In this document: in pieces, positions 1 to 8,426 of the stretch | How positions within the stretch are numbered: position 1 is the first letter of the stretch | Layout of the letters: each line of letters starts with the position of its first letter | Source: an uncultured Mycoplasmatota bacterium | Lineage (GTDB): Bacteria; Bacillota_I; Bacilli_A; RF39; UBA660 | DNA length: 57,974 nucleotides | Reading direction: 5' to 3' | Assembly: GCA_900552495.1 (NCBI GenBank) | Contig: URZY01000010.1 | Span: 1 to 57,974, forward strand | Translations under genes and position numbers: made by a program | The notes under the pieces: generated by a model | What the model saw: only the letters and a program-made list of their open reading frames with translations | Told to the model about the DNA's origin: nothing | Databases searched by the model: none

Positions 1-92
1 CTGGACCAACCGGAGCTACTGGAGCTGAAGGTGCTACCGGACCTACTGGACCAACTGGAGCTACTGGACCGACCGGTCCTACCGGACCATAG
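1..92 (+). CDS. Collagen-like (Gly-Pro-Thr repeat) surface protein, 3' end only
   Basis: Reading from base 3, the codons give an uninterrupted Gly-X-Y repeat (GPTGATG and GPTGPTG units) ending in TAG at 90-92; the 5' part lies outside the window. Such repeats form collagen-like triple helices in exosporium proteins of the BclA type and other spore or cell surface filaments. The repeat runs right up to the stop, so no C-terminal globular trimerisation domain is present, unlike BclA. The spore-coat genes a few kilobases away fit a spore-surface role, but this is inference. Collagen-like tracts are prone to assembly collapse, so the true gene length cannot be judged here. Confidence 0.85.
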   Translation, partial: GPTGATGAEGATGPTGPTGATGPTGPTGP

Positions 93-110
93 TTCCATTC
101 AACAAAAAAA

Positions 111-150
111 GAGAAACTAGTTTCAAGTCTAGTCTCTCTTTTCTTTTTTT
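111..150. terminator. Hairpin terminator between convergent genes
   Basis: GAGAAACTAG (111-120) pairs with CTAGTCTCTC (129-138) apart from one mismatch, followed by a T-rich run to 150. It ends the collagen-like gene. The A-rich stretch at 103-110 gives a T-run on the other strand, so it may also serve the opposing small gene whose stop codon lies in the stem. Confidence 0.75.
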
Positions 151-476
151 ACTTCTTCAGCTTTTATATTTTTCTTAATTTTTCTTCTTTTTCTAACACG
201 TTTTTTAATTTTTTCTTCATCTCTAGTCACATCTCCCCTTTTATAATGGGCAATACTAAACAATGTGGCACTTAAAATTACAAATAAAACTACTAATCCC
301 ATTCCAATAGTAAACATTATTGGTGGCAAATCTCCAGTTTTAATAGTTTTTCCCACATCATAAATAAGATATGGCTCATTAGAAATCAAGAATAAAACAA
401 TACAAACCAATAGCGTAAATAAACCACTCATAGTCAAAGCTGATTTCAACATTTCCTTATCCATTCTCTTTCTCAT
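129..476 (-). CDS. Small two-TM membrane protein with basic tail
   Basis: The 115-residue product is not recognised. It has a short basic N-terminus, two hydrophobic helices at about residues 14-32 and 52-76, and a strongly Lys/Arg-rich cytoplasmic tail (from about residue 84) that could touch nucleic acid, ribosomes or acidic lipid. The ATG at 476 follows an AGGTG ribosome site about 5 bases upstream. It converges on the collagen-like gene and is divergent from the glycosyltransferase gene. No function is proposed. Confidence 0.6.
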   Translation of the reverse strand: MRKRMDKEMLKSALTMSGLFTLLVCIVLFLISNEPYLIYDVGKTIKTGDLPPIMFTIGMGLVVLFVILSATLFSIAHYKRGDVTRDEEKIKKRVRKRRKIKKNIKAEEVKKEKRD

Positions 477-525
477 AAAAACACCTCACTATTTTTTATC
501 ATTATATCATAATTAAAAAAATTAT

Positions 526-560
526 ACATAAAATTATTACGATTGATATAAATTTTATGT
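526..560. repeat. Perfect 10-bp inverted repeat upstream of the glycosyltransferase
   Basis: ACATAAAATT (526-535) and AATTTTATGT (551-560) are exact inverted copies with a 15-base spacer, in the AT-rich region shared by two divergent genes. It could be an operator or a leader hairpin; AT-rich composition makes chance a real alternative. Confidence 0.4.
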
Positions 561-620
561 CAATTAAAAATAATTTTTTTAAAAACAATTATCTTTAACA
601 AAATAAAAGGACGTGAAAAA

Positions 621-1697
621 ATGAAAATATGTGTCTATGCCATCTCTAAAAATGAAGAAAAACATGTCAAACGTTGGTTTGAATCTATGAAAGAAGCCGA
701 CGAAATATATGTCTTAGATACTGGCTCCACAGATAAAACTAGAGAATTATTAGAATCGCTTGGTGTCAAAGTTTCTAGCAAAATAATCAAGCCATGGCGA
801 TTTGACACAGCCAGAAATGAATCTCTAAAACTTGTCCCTGAGGACACCGATATTTGCGTTTGTACTGATTTAGATGAAGTATTCAATCCTGGTTGGAGAA
901 AAAAACTTGAAAAGGCTTGGACAAAAGAAACCACCCAAGCCAAATATACTTACAATTGGTCCCTTGATGAAAATAATAACCCCAAAATAAGTTTTCTATA
1001 CGAAAAAATCCATGCAAGAAACGGATACTCCTGGACCCATCCCGTCCATGAAGTATTAGCATATTCTGGGACAAGTCCCCAAACTATCACTATCGAAGAC
1101 ATCGTTTTAAACCATTATCCTGATTCTAAAAAGCCAAGAGGTTCCTACCTTCAACTTTTAGAATTATCAGTTCAAGAATCTCCTGAGGACGATCGAAATG
1201 TTCACTATCTTGGACGAGAATATATGTATTATAATAGATGGACAGATGCTATCAAAACACTAAAAAAGCACCTTTCTTTAAAAACTGCCACTTGGAAAGA
1301 CGAAAGAGCCGCATCATATCGATTTATAGGTCGTTCCTATAAAAATCTAGGAAAAATCAAAGAAGCAAGAACTTATTATAACAAAGCCATTAAAGAGGCT
1401 CCCCATTTAAGAGATGGTTTAGTTGAAAAAGCCATTTTAGAATACGAACAAAACAATTTCAAAGAAGTTGAAAAATTATGTATAAAGGCACTGTGCATAA
1501 CAAATCATGAAAAAACATATATAAATGAAATTTTTAGTTGGGACTCAACAATCTATGATCTTTTAGCGATTGCTTGCTACAACCAAAAGAAATACGGCTA
1601 CGCCATTTATTTTAATACCCTTGCCTTAGAAAAAGATCCAACTAATATCCGTCTTTTAAATAATCAAAAGTTCTACAAAGAAAAAGAACCCTTCTAG
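621..1697 (+). CDS. Family 2 glycosyltransferase with C-terminal TPR repeats
   Basis: The 358-residue protein begins with a GT-A fold: a start like other GT2 enzymes (ISKNEE), the nucleotide-binding DTGSTD at residues 33-38 and a DxD-like TDLDE around residues 82-86. From about residue 190 to the end it consists of helical TPR-like repeats (for example YYNKAIKEAP). It has no membrane segment, so it should act in the cytoplasm on a soluble or peripheral acceptor, with the TPRs binding the protein substrate. An AAAGGACGTG ribosome site precedes the ATG. Its position just after a collagen-like gene suggests glycosylation of that Thr-rich protein, as in other exosporium collagen-like glycoproteins; this link is inference. 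Confidence 0.85.
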   Translation: MKICVYAISKNEEKHVKRWFESMKEADEIYVLDTGSTDKTRELLESLGVKVSSKIIKPWRFDTARNESLKLVPEDTDICVCTDLDEVFNPGWRKKLEKAWTKETTQAKYTYNWSLDENNNPKISFLYEKIHARNGYSWTHPVHEVLAYSGTSPQTITIEDIVLNHYPDSKKPRGSYLQLLELSVQESPEDDRNVHYLGREYMYYNRWTDAIKTLKKHLSLKTATWKDERAASYRFIGRSYKNLGKIKEARTYYNKAIKEAPHLRDGLVEKAILEYEQNNFKEVEKLCIKALCITNHEKTYINEIFSWDSTIYDLLAIACYNQKKYGYAIYFNTLALEKDPTNIRLLNNQKFYKEKEPF

Positions 1698-2572
1698 AGT
1701 TCTCCAGTATACAAATCTATTTTTCCCTCTTTATAAGCTAAATAAATTTTATTCCAAATTACGCTTTCCACAAAGCGTGATTTTTTTGGATGCATTAAAT
1801 AACGAATCGTAAGTTCCACATACCCCTTAACTAATTTTGTATATATAATGGGATCATATTGATTAAAATATATCCTATTACTATTATTAATATTATTTAC
1901 TTGCTCTTTCATTTTTTTAGGTATACTTTTAACAACCTCTAATTCATTTACAATCTTATACAAAGTTTGCTTATTTTTACTTAAATCACAAGTTAAATCA
2001 ACTCTAACCGTCAATTCATCCCAAACATACTTAAATCCTTTAGTTATATTTTTAACCGGCTTTGAAAAAACTACTGAATTTGGAAAAGTAATAACTACCC
2101 CTGTAGATTGACCTCTTTCATCTTTATTAGATATTTCTAACACTTCAAAATCTAAAGTCGAAATACTCATTACGTCTCCCTTAATACCATCAATTTCAAT
2201 TCGATCTTCTACCTTAAATGGTTTCTTTACTTGAATATATATTCCACAAAAGAAATTCAAAATCAATTCTCTTAAAGCAATTGTCATGGCAGCTGATAAA
2301 ACACTAATTAAAGTCATTAAATCTTTAATATAATCATCCCAAATAAAAACCAATAATAATACTTCCAAAATATTAAGTAAAATTTTATATATTTGATTAA
2401 CCCAATACTCTTTTCTACCACTTAATCTCTTTCTAAAAATAACAGTTCCCAATCTTCTTAATCCCCAAAAAACAAAAATTACTATCATCGTGGACAAAGC
2501 TAAATACAAATATAAAGCATCAATTGTTGTTATGCTACTTAAATATTTACAAAATTTATCAAATAAACCCAT
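1694..2572 (-). CDS. MscS-family mechanosensitive channel
   Basis: The 292-residue protein has hydrophobic helices at about 17-37, 65-80 and 85-108, followed by the MscS beta domain with the typical stretch KPFKVEDRIEIDG around residues 116-128. Family members open under membrane tension and release solutes on hypo-osmotic shock. The length is typical for the small MscS/YnaI-like class. The start follows GAGGAGAGG. The gene ends tail to tail with the glycosyltransferase, overlapping by four bases, with no terminator between them. Confidence 0.88.
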   Translation of the reverse strand: MGLFDKFCKYLSSITTIDALYLYLALSTMIVIFVFWGLRRLGTVIFRKRLSGRKEYWVNQIYKILLNILEVLLLVFIWDDYIKDLMTLISVLSAAMTIALRELILNFFCGIYIQVKKPFKVEDRIEIDGIKGDVMSISTLDFEVLEISNKDERGQSTGVVITFPNSVVFSKPVKNITKGFKYVWDELTVRVDLTCDLSKNKQTLYKIVNELEVVKSIPKKMKEQVNNINNSNRIYFNQYDPIIYTKLVKGYVELTIRYLMHPKKSRFVESVIWNKIYLAYKEGKIDLYTGEL

Positions 2573-2683
2573 ACTATCCTCTCCTCGTGAGTACTAATTA
2601 TACTACAATTATTTCTTTTTTATTTGTCTTTCATCTATTTTATTAATAAGTTGACAAATTATTTACACAAAACTAGCGCGCAA

Positions 2684-2706
2684 AAAAGTATCTCTAAGAT
2701 ACTTTT
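2684..2706 (-). terminator. Terminator of the 2963-2705 operon
   Basis: AAAAGTATCT (2684-2693) pairs exactly with AGATACTTTT (2697-2706) around a 3-base loop; on the minus strand it is followed by a T-run. Confidence 0.75.
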
Positions 2707-2941
2707 ATTCTTCTTCCATTAAATTAACCAATGTTTCAAATGTTTTTTCTTGTATATCTTCATCATCACAAGATCTAATTTGTTTAATTAAATCATCAAG
2801 TTTTTTTCTTTTTTCATCGGAAAAAACTACATAATCCATTCGATCTTCTACCTGCTCTACTCTCTCTATTACCGATATATAATCATCATGATCTTTCTCA
2901 ACTACACTAAACATTCCTGTTTTTTCTAAATCTTCATTCAT
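2705..2941 (-). CDS. Small acidic protein of unknown function
   Basis: The 78-residue product is rich in Asp and Glu, predicted helical, and has no membrane segment. It is not a family I recognise. AAAGGAG lies 8 bases before the ATG. It follows the S66 peptidase gene by 21 bases and so is probably in the same transcript, ending at the hairpin that overlaps its stop. Confidence 0.6.
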   Translation of the reverse strand: MNEDLEKTGMFSVVEKDHDDYISVIERVEQVEDRMDYVVFSDEKRKKLDDLIKQIRSCDDEDIQEKTFETLVNLMEEE

Positions 2942-2962
2942 TTTTCTTACTCCTTTAAAAAT

Positions 2963-3952
2963 TTATTTTAATTCCTGATCAATATACCCTTTGCCATCTC
3001 TCACCACGACATGGGCAATTGCTCCATTAATCAAAGTCATCTTTGGTACTACATGTCCAATATCAGCATTAAAAACTACCGGTATATCCGAAATGGCACG
3101 TTTAATTGCCTCTTGATATGAAAAATCTGAGAAATTAGACGAAGAATATAAAACTCGACCAATAATAATTCCTTTAGCATACTTAAACCATCCTGCTTCT
3201 CTAAATTGAATTAATGTCAAATATAACGTTTCACTACTCAAAGCAAAATTATCAAAATACCAAATGATTCCATCATCCTTGTATTTAGAAACAAACTCTA
3301 AAGTGCCATCATATTTAGTTCCAATTATATCTTTTAAAACATCAATACAACCACCTATTAATCTACCGGTTATATCCATATCACCATTAAAGTTTTCATA
3401 AAAAACTTTTGTATCCAAGTTATACCGATCTAAAGATCTCAACTCTCGATTCTTCTCATACAAAGAATAACTTTCCTGTCGAACAATATTTCCTTTTAAG
3501 AACTCAAAAAATAATTTATTAGACTTATGAAGCATTCTCTGTTCAAAGCTGCCAGCATTATAACCATACAACGTTGCAATATCGGCTTTCGTTGTTATAT
3601 AAAATAAAAGTGAAGTTGGATCTGATGAACCACTAAACCATTTAACATTTTCTTTTATCTTCTCTAAATCTATATATGGCAATATTTCTAAACAAAAATC
3701 TCCTCCAGATGCACACATTATTGCGGCAACATTCTCATTTTCCACCAAAGAATTTACTTCAGCAGCTCTAACATCTCCTGGTGAATACAAATAACTATTT
3801 TTTCTAACATCTGCTGTTTCTACTATTCTAAATCCTTCTTTTCTTATATTTTCAAGTGATAAGTCAAATTCATTTTCAAAACGATTCTCTACCGCTGCCA
3901 TCGCCGTTACTCCAATTAAAGAATTATGTTGCAGTGCTTTTGGATATATCAT
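2963..3952 (-). CDS. S66-family peptidase (LD-carboxypeptidase / MccF-like)
   Basis: The 329-residue protein has the S66 layout: an N-terminal Rossmann-like part with AAIMCASGGD near residue 76, the nucleophile motif GSSD at 108-111 (Ser110), and a late GHVVPKM that supplies the catalytic His. S66 enzymes trim L-alanyl-D-glutamyl-type links in murein peptides (LdcA) or cleave microcin C-type peptidyl nucleotides (MccF). The place where relatives usually carry the catalytic Glu reads WYFDNF, with Asp as the nearest acid. It has no signal peptide, so murein-tripeptide recycling or self-immunity in the cytoplasm is likely. It overlaps the upstream membrane-protein gene by 29 bases, which suggests coupled translation. 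Confidence 0.82.
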   Translation of the reverse strand: MIYPKALQHNSLIGVTAMAAVENRFENEFDLSLENIRKEGFRIVETADVRKNSYLYSPGDVRAAEVNSLVENENVAAIMCASGGDFCLEILPYIDLEKIKENVKWFSGSSDPTSLLFYITTKADIATLYGYNAGSFEQRMLHKSNKLFFEFLKGNIVRQESYSLYEKNRELRSLDRYNLDTKVFYENFNGDMDITGRLIGGCIDVLKDIIGTKYDGTLEFVSKYKDDGIIWYFDNFALSSETLYLTLIQFREAGWFKYAKGIIIGRVLYSSSNFSDFSYQEAIKRAISDIPVVFNADIGHVVPKMTLINGAIAHVVVRDGKGYIDQELK

Positions 3953-4757
3953 TTAAAATACTCCTCTCTTTTATATGGCGCTCAACTCTACTATAAATAA
4001 CTGCTAAAACAACTCCTATTATGATTGAAATAATAGCCACTCTTAATGCATTTTTATACTCTAAGTTAAATACAAAAAAGTCAAAAGCTTCCAATATACT
4101 ATTTAAAATACTAGAACCAACTAAAGTAAATAAAACTATAACAAAACCACAGCCAATCAAAGTTTTTCCAACTGTCTTCATCCAACTATGATAAGATTTT
4201 TCCAATAAAGCAATTAATAAAATAGCAGTTCCGCTAATTATTCCCATTAATAGCCTAAACTTTCCAGTTAAAAAGAAACTATATGTATGAACCATTGTTT
4301 TAACTTCAGTAGGTACTATTTCCTTCGTATTAACAACCACATCGATATACTGCTCATTAATCGCTTGCATTTCCTCACTATCAGTAAATTCTTTTAATTG
4401 CTCCATATCAATAGGTTCTCCTACAATTTCCTCAATTTTATCTCTATTATTCAAAACAAATGAATAAATATCTTCGCCTAAATTAATATCATCAACATCA
4501 ACTTCTCCACCAATTATAGGATCAATATATTCCATAATAAATTCTTTCGTCTCTGGTTCTTGAATAAATTCCATAACCTTATCATTATTAACACTAACTT
4601 CTTCAAAACCAGGTATTAAAAACATTTTACTACCAACTACTGAACTAAGCCCATCTTTTAATATGCCTGATGCTGAAAAACTAATTAGCAAGAAAAAAAC
4701 ACAGACCAATAAAACAACCTTAAATAGCCCCGAAACTATCATTCGTAATTTTTCCAT
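3924..4757 (-). CDS. Four-TM membrane protein with extracytoplasmic acidic domain
   Basis: The 277-residue protein starts with a membrane helix (about 7-30), has an acidic extracytoplasmic region of roughly 130 residues, then three membrane helices (about 166-185, 195-215 and 235-258) and a short basic tail. I do not recognise the family. AGGAGGA precedes the ATG at the right distance. It is the first gene of the operon with the S66 peptidase and the 78-residue gene. Confidence 0.65.
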   Translation of the reverse strand: MEKLRMIVSGLFKVVLLVCVFFLLISFSASGILKDGLSSVVGSKMFLIPGFEEVSVNNDKVMEFIQEPETKEFIMEYIDPIIGGEVDVDDINLGEDIYSFVLNNRDKIEEIVGEPIDMEQLKEFTDSEEMQAINEQYIDVVVNTKEIVPTEVKTMVHTYSFFLTGKFRLLMGIISGTAILLIALLEKSYHSWMKTVGKTLIGCGFVIVLFTLVGSSILNSILEAFDFFVFNLEYKNALRVAIISIIIGVVLAVIYSRVERHIKERSILNDISKSTAT

Positions 4758-4831
4758 AAGTCTCCTCCTACTATTAATTATAACATAAAATTATTTAGCA
4801 AGAAAGTAGCCACTTACCAACCATCACTAAA

Positions 4832-4872
4832 TAAAAATAAAAGCACTTAATTGCTTCATATATTAAGTGCTT
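4832..4872 (-). terminator. Terminator of clpB
   Basis: AAGCACTTAAT (4841-4851) pairs exactly with ATTAAGTGCTT (4862-4872); the A-rich stretch at 4832-4842 is a U-run in the minus-strand transcript. Confidence 0.8.
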
Positions 4873-4895
4873 AAACAAAACTTTTATTAAATTTC

Positions 4896-7007
4896 TTAAT
4901 CTTTTAAAACCTTCTCAATTACAAAATTATCCCTATAATCAACCATTACAGTCTCATTAAATTTTATTTCACCATTAATTATCATCTTTGCTAAATCTGT
5001 CTCCAACGTTCTTGAAACTAAACGTTTCAAAGGACGTGCTCCATAGTTAATATCATATCCTTCTTCAATAAATTGCTCTCTAGCAGCATCTGTTAATTTA
5101 ATATGTAATTTAATATCACCAAGTCTTTTTTCAATATCATTAATAATTTTTGTTAAAATGCAACTAATAGCATCTTTATTTAAGGCATTAAAGACAATAA
5201 CTTCATCAATTCTATTAATAAATTCTGGTCTAAAGTGTGCTCTAACTTCATCTAATACTTTCTCCGTTTTACCATCTAAAACATATTCACTACCTAAGTT
5301 AGAAGTCATAATAATAATTGTATTTTTAAAATCAACTGTTCGACCATTAGAATCAGTCACTCTACCATCATCAAGTATTTGTAACAACAAATTCAAAACC
5401 TCTGGATGAGCTTTCTCTACTTCATCAAACAATACTATACTATAAGGATTTCGTCTAACAGCTTCTGTTAACTGGCCTCCCTCTTCATAACCAACATAAC
5501 CAGGAGGCGAACCAATTAATCTTGATACGCTAAACTTCTCCATATATTCACTCATATCAATTCTAATCATATGGGATTCATTATCAAACAATTCATAAGC
5601 TAATGTTCTTGCTACCTCTGTTTTACCAACCCCAGTTGGACCTAAAAACATAAATGAAGCAATTGGCTTATTAGGATCCTTTATTCCACTGCGAGATTTA
5701 ATAACAGCATCGCTAACTAATTTTAAAGCCTCATCTTGACCCATTACTCTTCTCTTCATATTTTCTTCTAAACCAAGTAATTTTTCCTTTTCACTGCTAA
5801 TTAATTTAGTAACTGGAATATTAGTCCATTTAGCAATAATTTGTGCAATATCATCTCCTGTTACAACATCACTCAATATTTTATTCTTTTCAACATTATT
5901 TAAAGCCTCTAATTCTTTTTCCAATTTTGGTATTTCACCATGTTTTAAAATAGCGGCCTTTTCCAAATCATATTCATTTTCTGCTTTTTCAAGTTCAAAC
6001 TTTGCTTTTTCAATGTCTTTCTTTTTCTTCTTAATATCATCATTTAATGATTTTTCTTTATTCCAAGCCTCTGTCAATTTCTTTTCTTTTTCTTTTAAAG
6101 AGCTAAGTTCCTCTTCTATCTTCTCTCTTCTCTTCTTAGATAATTCGTCTTTTTCTTTTTTTATTGCTTGTTTTTCAATTTCTAATCGCATAATCCTGTG
6201 TGTTAAAGTATCTAACTCAAATGGTACGGAATCCATTTGTACACGAATCGTAGCACAAGCTTCATCTACTAAATCAATAGCCTTATCTGGTAAATATCTA
6301 TCTGTAATATATCTATTTGATAAAGTTGCCGCACTAATTAAAGCCTTATCCTGAATTGACACACCATGATGAATTTCAAATCTTTCTTTTAACCCACGAA
6401 GTATTGTAATTGTATCTTCAACATTGGGTTCTTCAACCCTAACTTTTTGAAAACGTCTCTCTAATGCTCCATCTTTTTCAATATACTGACGATACTCATT
6501 TAAAGTAGTAGCCCCAATAACATGAATCTCTCCACGAGCAAGCATAGGTTTCAATATATTTGAAGTATCCATTGCTCCATCAGTTCTGCCGGTACCAACA
6601 ATCATATGAATTTCATCAATAAACATAATGATTTCACCATTGCTCTTCTTCACTTCATTTAAAACATTTTTTAATCTCTCTTCAAATTCACCACGATACT
6701 TTGCTCCAGCTACTAAAGAGGCCATATCCAATTCCCAAATAACTTTATTTTTCAAACTACTCGGTACATCTCCCTTAACAATTCTAAGGGCTAAACCTTC
6801 AACAATAGCTGTTTTACCGACTCCGGCTTCGCCTATAAGCACCGGATTATTCTTAGTCTTTCTAGACAAGACTCTTGTAATACTACGAATTTCTTCATCT
6901 CTCCCAATTACAGGATCAATTTTTCCCTTTTTCGCATCTTCTATAATGTTTCTTCCATATTTTTCTAATACATTTTCATTGTTTTCTTCATTTGGATAAC
7001 CATACAT
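4896..7007 (-). CDS. clpB: ClpB-type disaggregase lacking the N-domain
   Basis: The 703-residue protein has two AAA+ modules. D1 carries Walker A GEAGVGKT (59-66) and a FIDEIH Walker B; D2 carries GPTGVGKT and ends with the small domain. Between them lies a long charged coiled coil (about 265-385), the ClpB/Hsp104 M-domain; ClpC, ClpE and ClpX lack one this long. ClpB threads aggregated proteins through its hexameric pore with DnaK. Full-length ClpB is about 860 residues; this one begins almost directly at D1 and lacks the N-terminal Clp_N repeats, like the short ClpB isoform of other bacteria. AGGGG lies 8 bases before the ATG. It is a single-gene transcript with a CIRCE-overlapped promoter, so HrcA control is expected. 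Confidence 0.93.
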   Translation of the reverse strand: MYGYPNEENNENVLEKYGRNIIEDAKKGKIDPVIGRDEEIRSITRVLSRKTKNNPVLIGEAGVGKTAIVEGLALRIVKGDVPSSLKNKVIWELDMASLVAGAKYRGEFEERLKNVLNEVKKSNGEIIMFIDEIHMIVGTGRTDGAMDTSNILKPMLARGEIHVIGATTLNEYRQYIEKDGALERRFQKVRVEEPNVEDTITILRGLKERFEIHHGVSIQDKALISAATLSNRYITDRYLPDKAIDLVDEACATIRVQMDSVPFELDTLTHRIMRLEIEKQAIKKEKDELSKKRREKIEEELSSLKEKEKKLTEAWNKEKSLNDDIKKKKKDIEKAKFELEKAENEYDLEKAAILKHGEIPKLEKELEALNNVEKNKILSDVVTGDDIAQIIAKWTNIPVTKLISSEKEKLLGLEENMKRRVMGQDEALKLVSDAVIKSRSGIKDPNKPIASFMFLGPTGVGKTEVARTLAYELFDNESHMIRIDMSEYMEKFSVSRLIGSPPGYVGYEEGGQLTEAVRRNPYSIVLFDEVEKAHPEVLNLLLQILDDGRVTDSNGRTVDFKNTIIIMTSNLGSEYVLDGKTEKVLDEVRAHFRPEFINRIDEVIVFNALNKDAISCILTKIINDIEKRLGDIKLHIKLTDAAREQFIEEGYDINYGARPLKRLVSRTLETDLAKMIINGEIKFNETVMVDYRDNFVIEKVLKD

Positions 7008-7029
7008 TTTATCATCCCCTTCATTTGTT

Positions 7030-7057
7030 ATTATACTCTGTTTTTAGCACTTGTCAA
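7030..7057 (-). promoter_or_regulatory. Sigma-A promoter of clpB
   Basis: On the minus strand a perfect TTGACA (7052-7057) and a perfect TATAAT (7030-7035) are 16 bases apart, just upstream of the clpB ribosome site. The -35 box lies inside the CIRCE element, so repressor binding should block RNA polymerase directly. Confidence 0.9.
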
Positions 7058-7070
7058 TATAGAGTGCTAA
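7044..7070. promoter_or_regulatory. CIRCE element (HrcA operator)
   Basis: TTAGCACTT (7044-7052), 9 bases, GAGTGCTAA (7062-7070) match the CIRCE consensus TTAGCACTC-N9-GAGTGCTAA at 17 of 18 arm positions. HrcA bound here represses heat-shock genes until unfolded protein titrates GroEL away. Confidence 0.93.
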
Positions 7071-7083
7071 TAAAATGAAAAAG

Positions 7084-7110
7084 AAAAAAGTTCCTATTTA
7101 ATTTGGAACT
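7084..7110 (-). terminator. Terminator of the flavoprotein operon
   Basis: AGTTCC (7089-7094) and GGAACT (7105-7110) form a stem followed on the minus strand by a T-run (7084-7089). Confidence 0.7.
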
Positions 7111-7148
7111 AATATATCTGTTAATCATCTAGTTATTAATTAAATAAC

Positions 7149-7775
7149 CTATTTTTCTTTATAAAAACTTGTCATAATCTTTTTTTCAATCTTTGGAAAA
7201 CATACCCCATTATTTTTACCTAATTCAATACACTTTAATAACCAAGCCATATTATTACCAAGTACTCGCATTGTTTGAAGACCCTCTTTATCATCTTTTA
7301 CTTGTTCCGGCAAAGCCCCATAGACCCCGTTCCAATAATTACTGGAAACAACTGGCATACATGAATACATAAAATATTTATTCAACCTATCAAAAGTGGA
7401 TAATCCACCAGCTCTACGGCAACTTGTAATACAAGCAGCCGGCTTACCTTTAAATAGACTGGCTTTTCCATAAAAAACACGATCCATAAAAGGCTGAATA
7501 AAGCCACTTGGACCTGCAAAATGAACCGGGCTTCCGAAAATAAAGCCATCTGCTTCACAACATTTATCTAAAAATTCATTTACTTTATCTTTAATCACAC
7601 AGCGCTTACTTTCAAAACAAGCCCCACAACCTAAACATCCCGAAATAGGTCTATTACCAATCCAATAAATCTCCGTATCTATTCCATTTTCTTGCAATGC
7701 CTTCGCAACCTCAATTAAAGCCTCATTTGTACAACCACTTTTATTAGGACTACCATTGACTAATAATACCTTCAT
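7149..7775 (-). CDS. NADPH-dependent FMN reductase / iron-sulfur flavoprotein-like
   Basis: The 208-residue protein has the flavodoxin-like FMN phosphate loop GSPNKSGCTNE at residues 8-18 and a Cys cluster CLGCGAC...C (Cys47, 50, 53, 59) typical of iron-sulfur flavoproteins, then GSPVHFAGPSG for the isoalloxazine ring. Relatives reduce FMN, quinones or azo/nitro compounds with NAD(P)H; the Cys cluster suggests a [4Fe-4S] centre. The substrate cannot be told. It starts after AGAGGAGGA and is probably cotranscribed with the DUF5662 gene 26 bases upstream. Confidence 0.85.
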   Translation of the reverse strand: MKVLLVNGSPNKSGCTNEALIEVAKALQENGIDTEIYWIGNRPISGCLGCGACFESKRCVIKDKVNEFLDKCCEADGFIFGSPVHFAGPSGFIQPFMDRVFYGKASLFKGKPAACITSCRRAGGLSTFDRLNKYFMYSCMPVVSSNYWNGVYGALPEQVKDDKEGLQTMRVLGNNMAWLLKCIELGKNNGVCFPKIEKKIMTSFYKEK

Positions 7776-7801
7776 TAAATTATCCTCCTCTAACCTTAAA
7801 A

Positions 7802-8365
7802 CTACTTAGTATAACGCTCATATACTTCTCTAAAATATTCTTTATTAACTACTGCATTAAGCCCTTTTTTAGCAACATCAGAATAAACCTTCGTTAATAA
7901 TTTATCCATTTTAGGATGAATTTTAGCTTTTTCCCTCGTTCTTAACCAATAACTCAATTGATAATCATCAGTCCAGTTCTTACCCTGATATGTAATTCCC
8001 GCAGCCAAACTATCACAAACCATTTCCACAAAATATTTATAAGGAATAATTGGCGTTGAAATATCTGCAGCATAATCATACCAATATTCATAATGATGTT
8101 TATTCCGACCAAAATGATGCAACCAGGCCCTCGAGTAACCATTTTCTATTTTACAATTTCTAATTGGACTATAACCACCATTAAAATATTTTACCCCTTC
8201 AAAAAATTCTTCCGGTGAATATTTTGATAAATCATGAACTAAACCTCTCCAAAATTGTCCCGCCTTACAACACAAACAAAAAACTTTAAAGCGATGTTTG
8301 TTAACTACATGTAAATGTTTAAAAAACTTAACCACTGTTATTTTATATTCTCTATCTTTACTCAT
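7802..8365 (-). CDS. DUF5662 family protein
   Basis: The 187-residue soluble protein shows the DUF5662 pattern as I recall it: LVHDLSKYSPEEFF near residue 43, NGYSRAWLHHFGRNKHHYEYW near 76-96, and IPYKYFVEMVCD. The clustered His and Asp residues look like a metal-binding HD-type helical bundle, so hydrolase activity is possible but unproven. It is preceded by AGGGTGA and is first in a two-gene operon with the flavoprotein. Confidence 0.75.
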   Translation of the reverse strand: MSKDREYKITVVKFFKHLHVVNKHRFKVFCLCCKAGQFWRGLVHDLSKYSPEEFFEGVKYFNGGYSPIRNCKIENGYSRAWLHHFGRNKHHYEYWYDYAADISTPIIPYKYFVEMVCDSLAAGITYQGKNWTDDYQLSYWLRTREKAKIHPKMDKLLTKVYSDVAKKGLNAVVNKEYFREVYERYTK

Positions 8366-8393
8366 TTACTATCACCCTAATAACATTATACAC

Positions 8394-8421
8394 TAAAAAA
8401 AGAAGTAACTAAATACTTCTT
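8394..8421 (-). terminator. Terminator of the cotJ operon
   Basis: AAGAAGTA (8400-8407) pairs with TACTTCTT (8414-8421); the minus-strand transcript continues into a run of seven U. Confidence 0.75.
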
Positions 8422-8426
8422 TACAC

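Noticed and set aside
6013..6354. Plus-strand hydrophobic open frame opposite the ClpB coiled coil
   Set aside because: Phe/Ser-rich translation is the mirror of Lys/Glu codons on the other strand; no ribosome site and no known family.
7059..7148. Additional small gene between clpB and the flavoprotein gene
   Set aside because: The stretch is filled by the CIRCE element, the clpB promoter and the flavoprotein terminator; no frame with a start and ribosome site is present.
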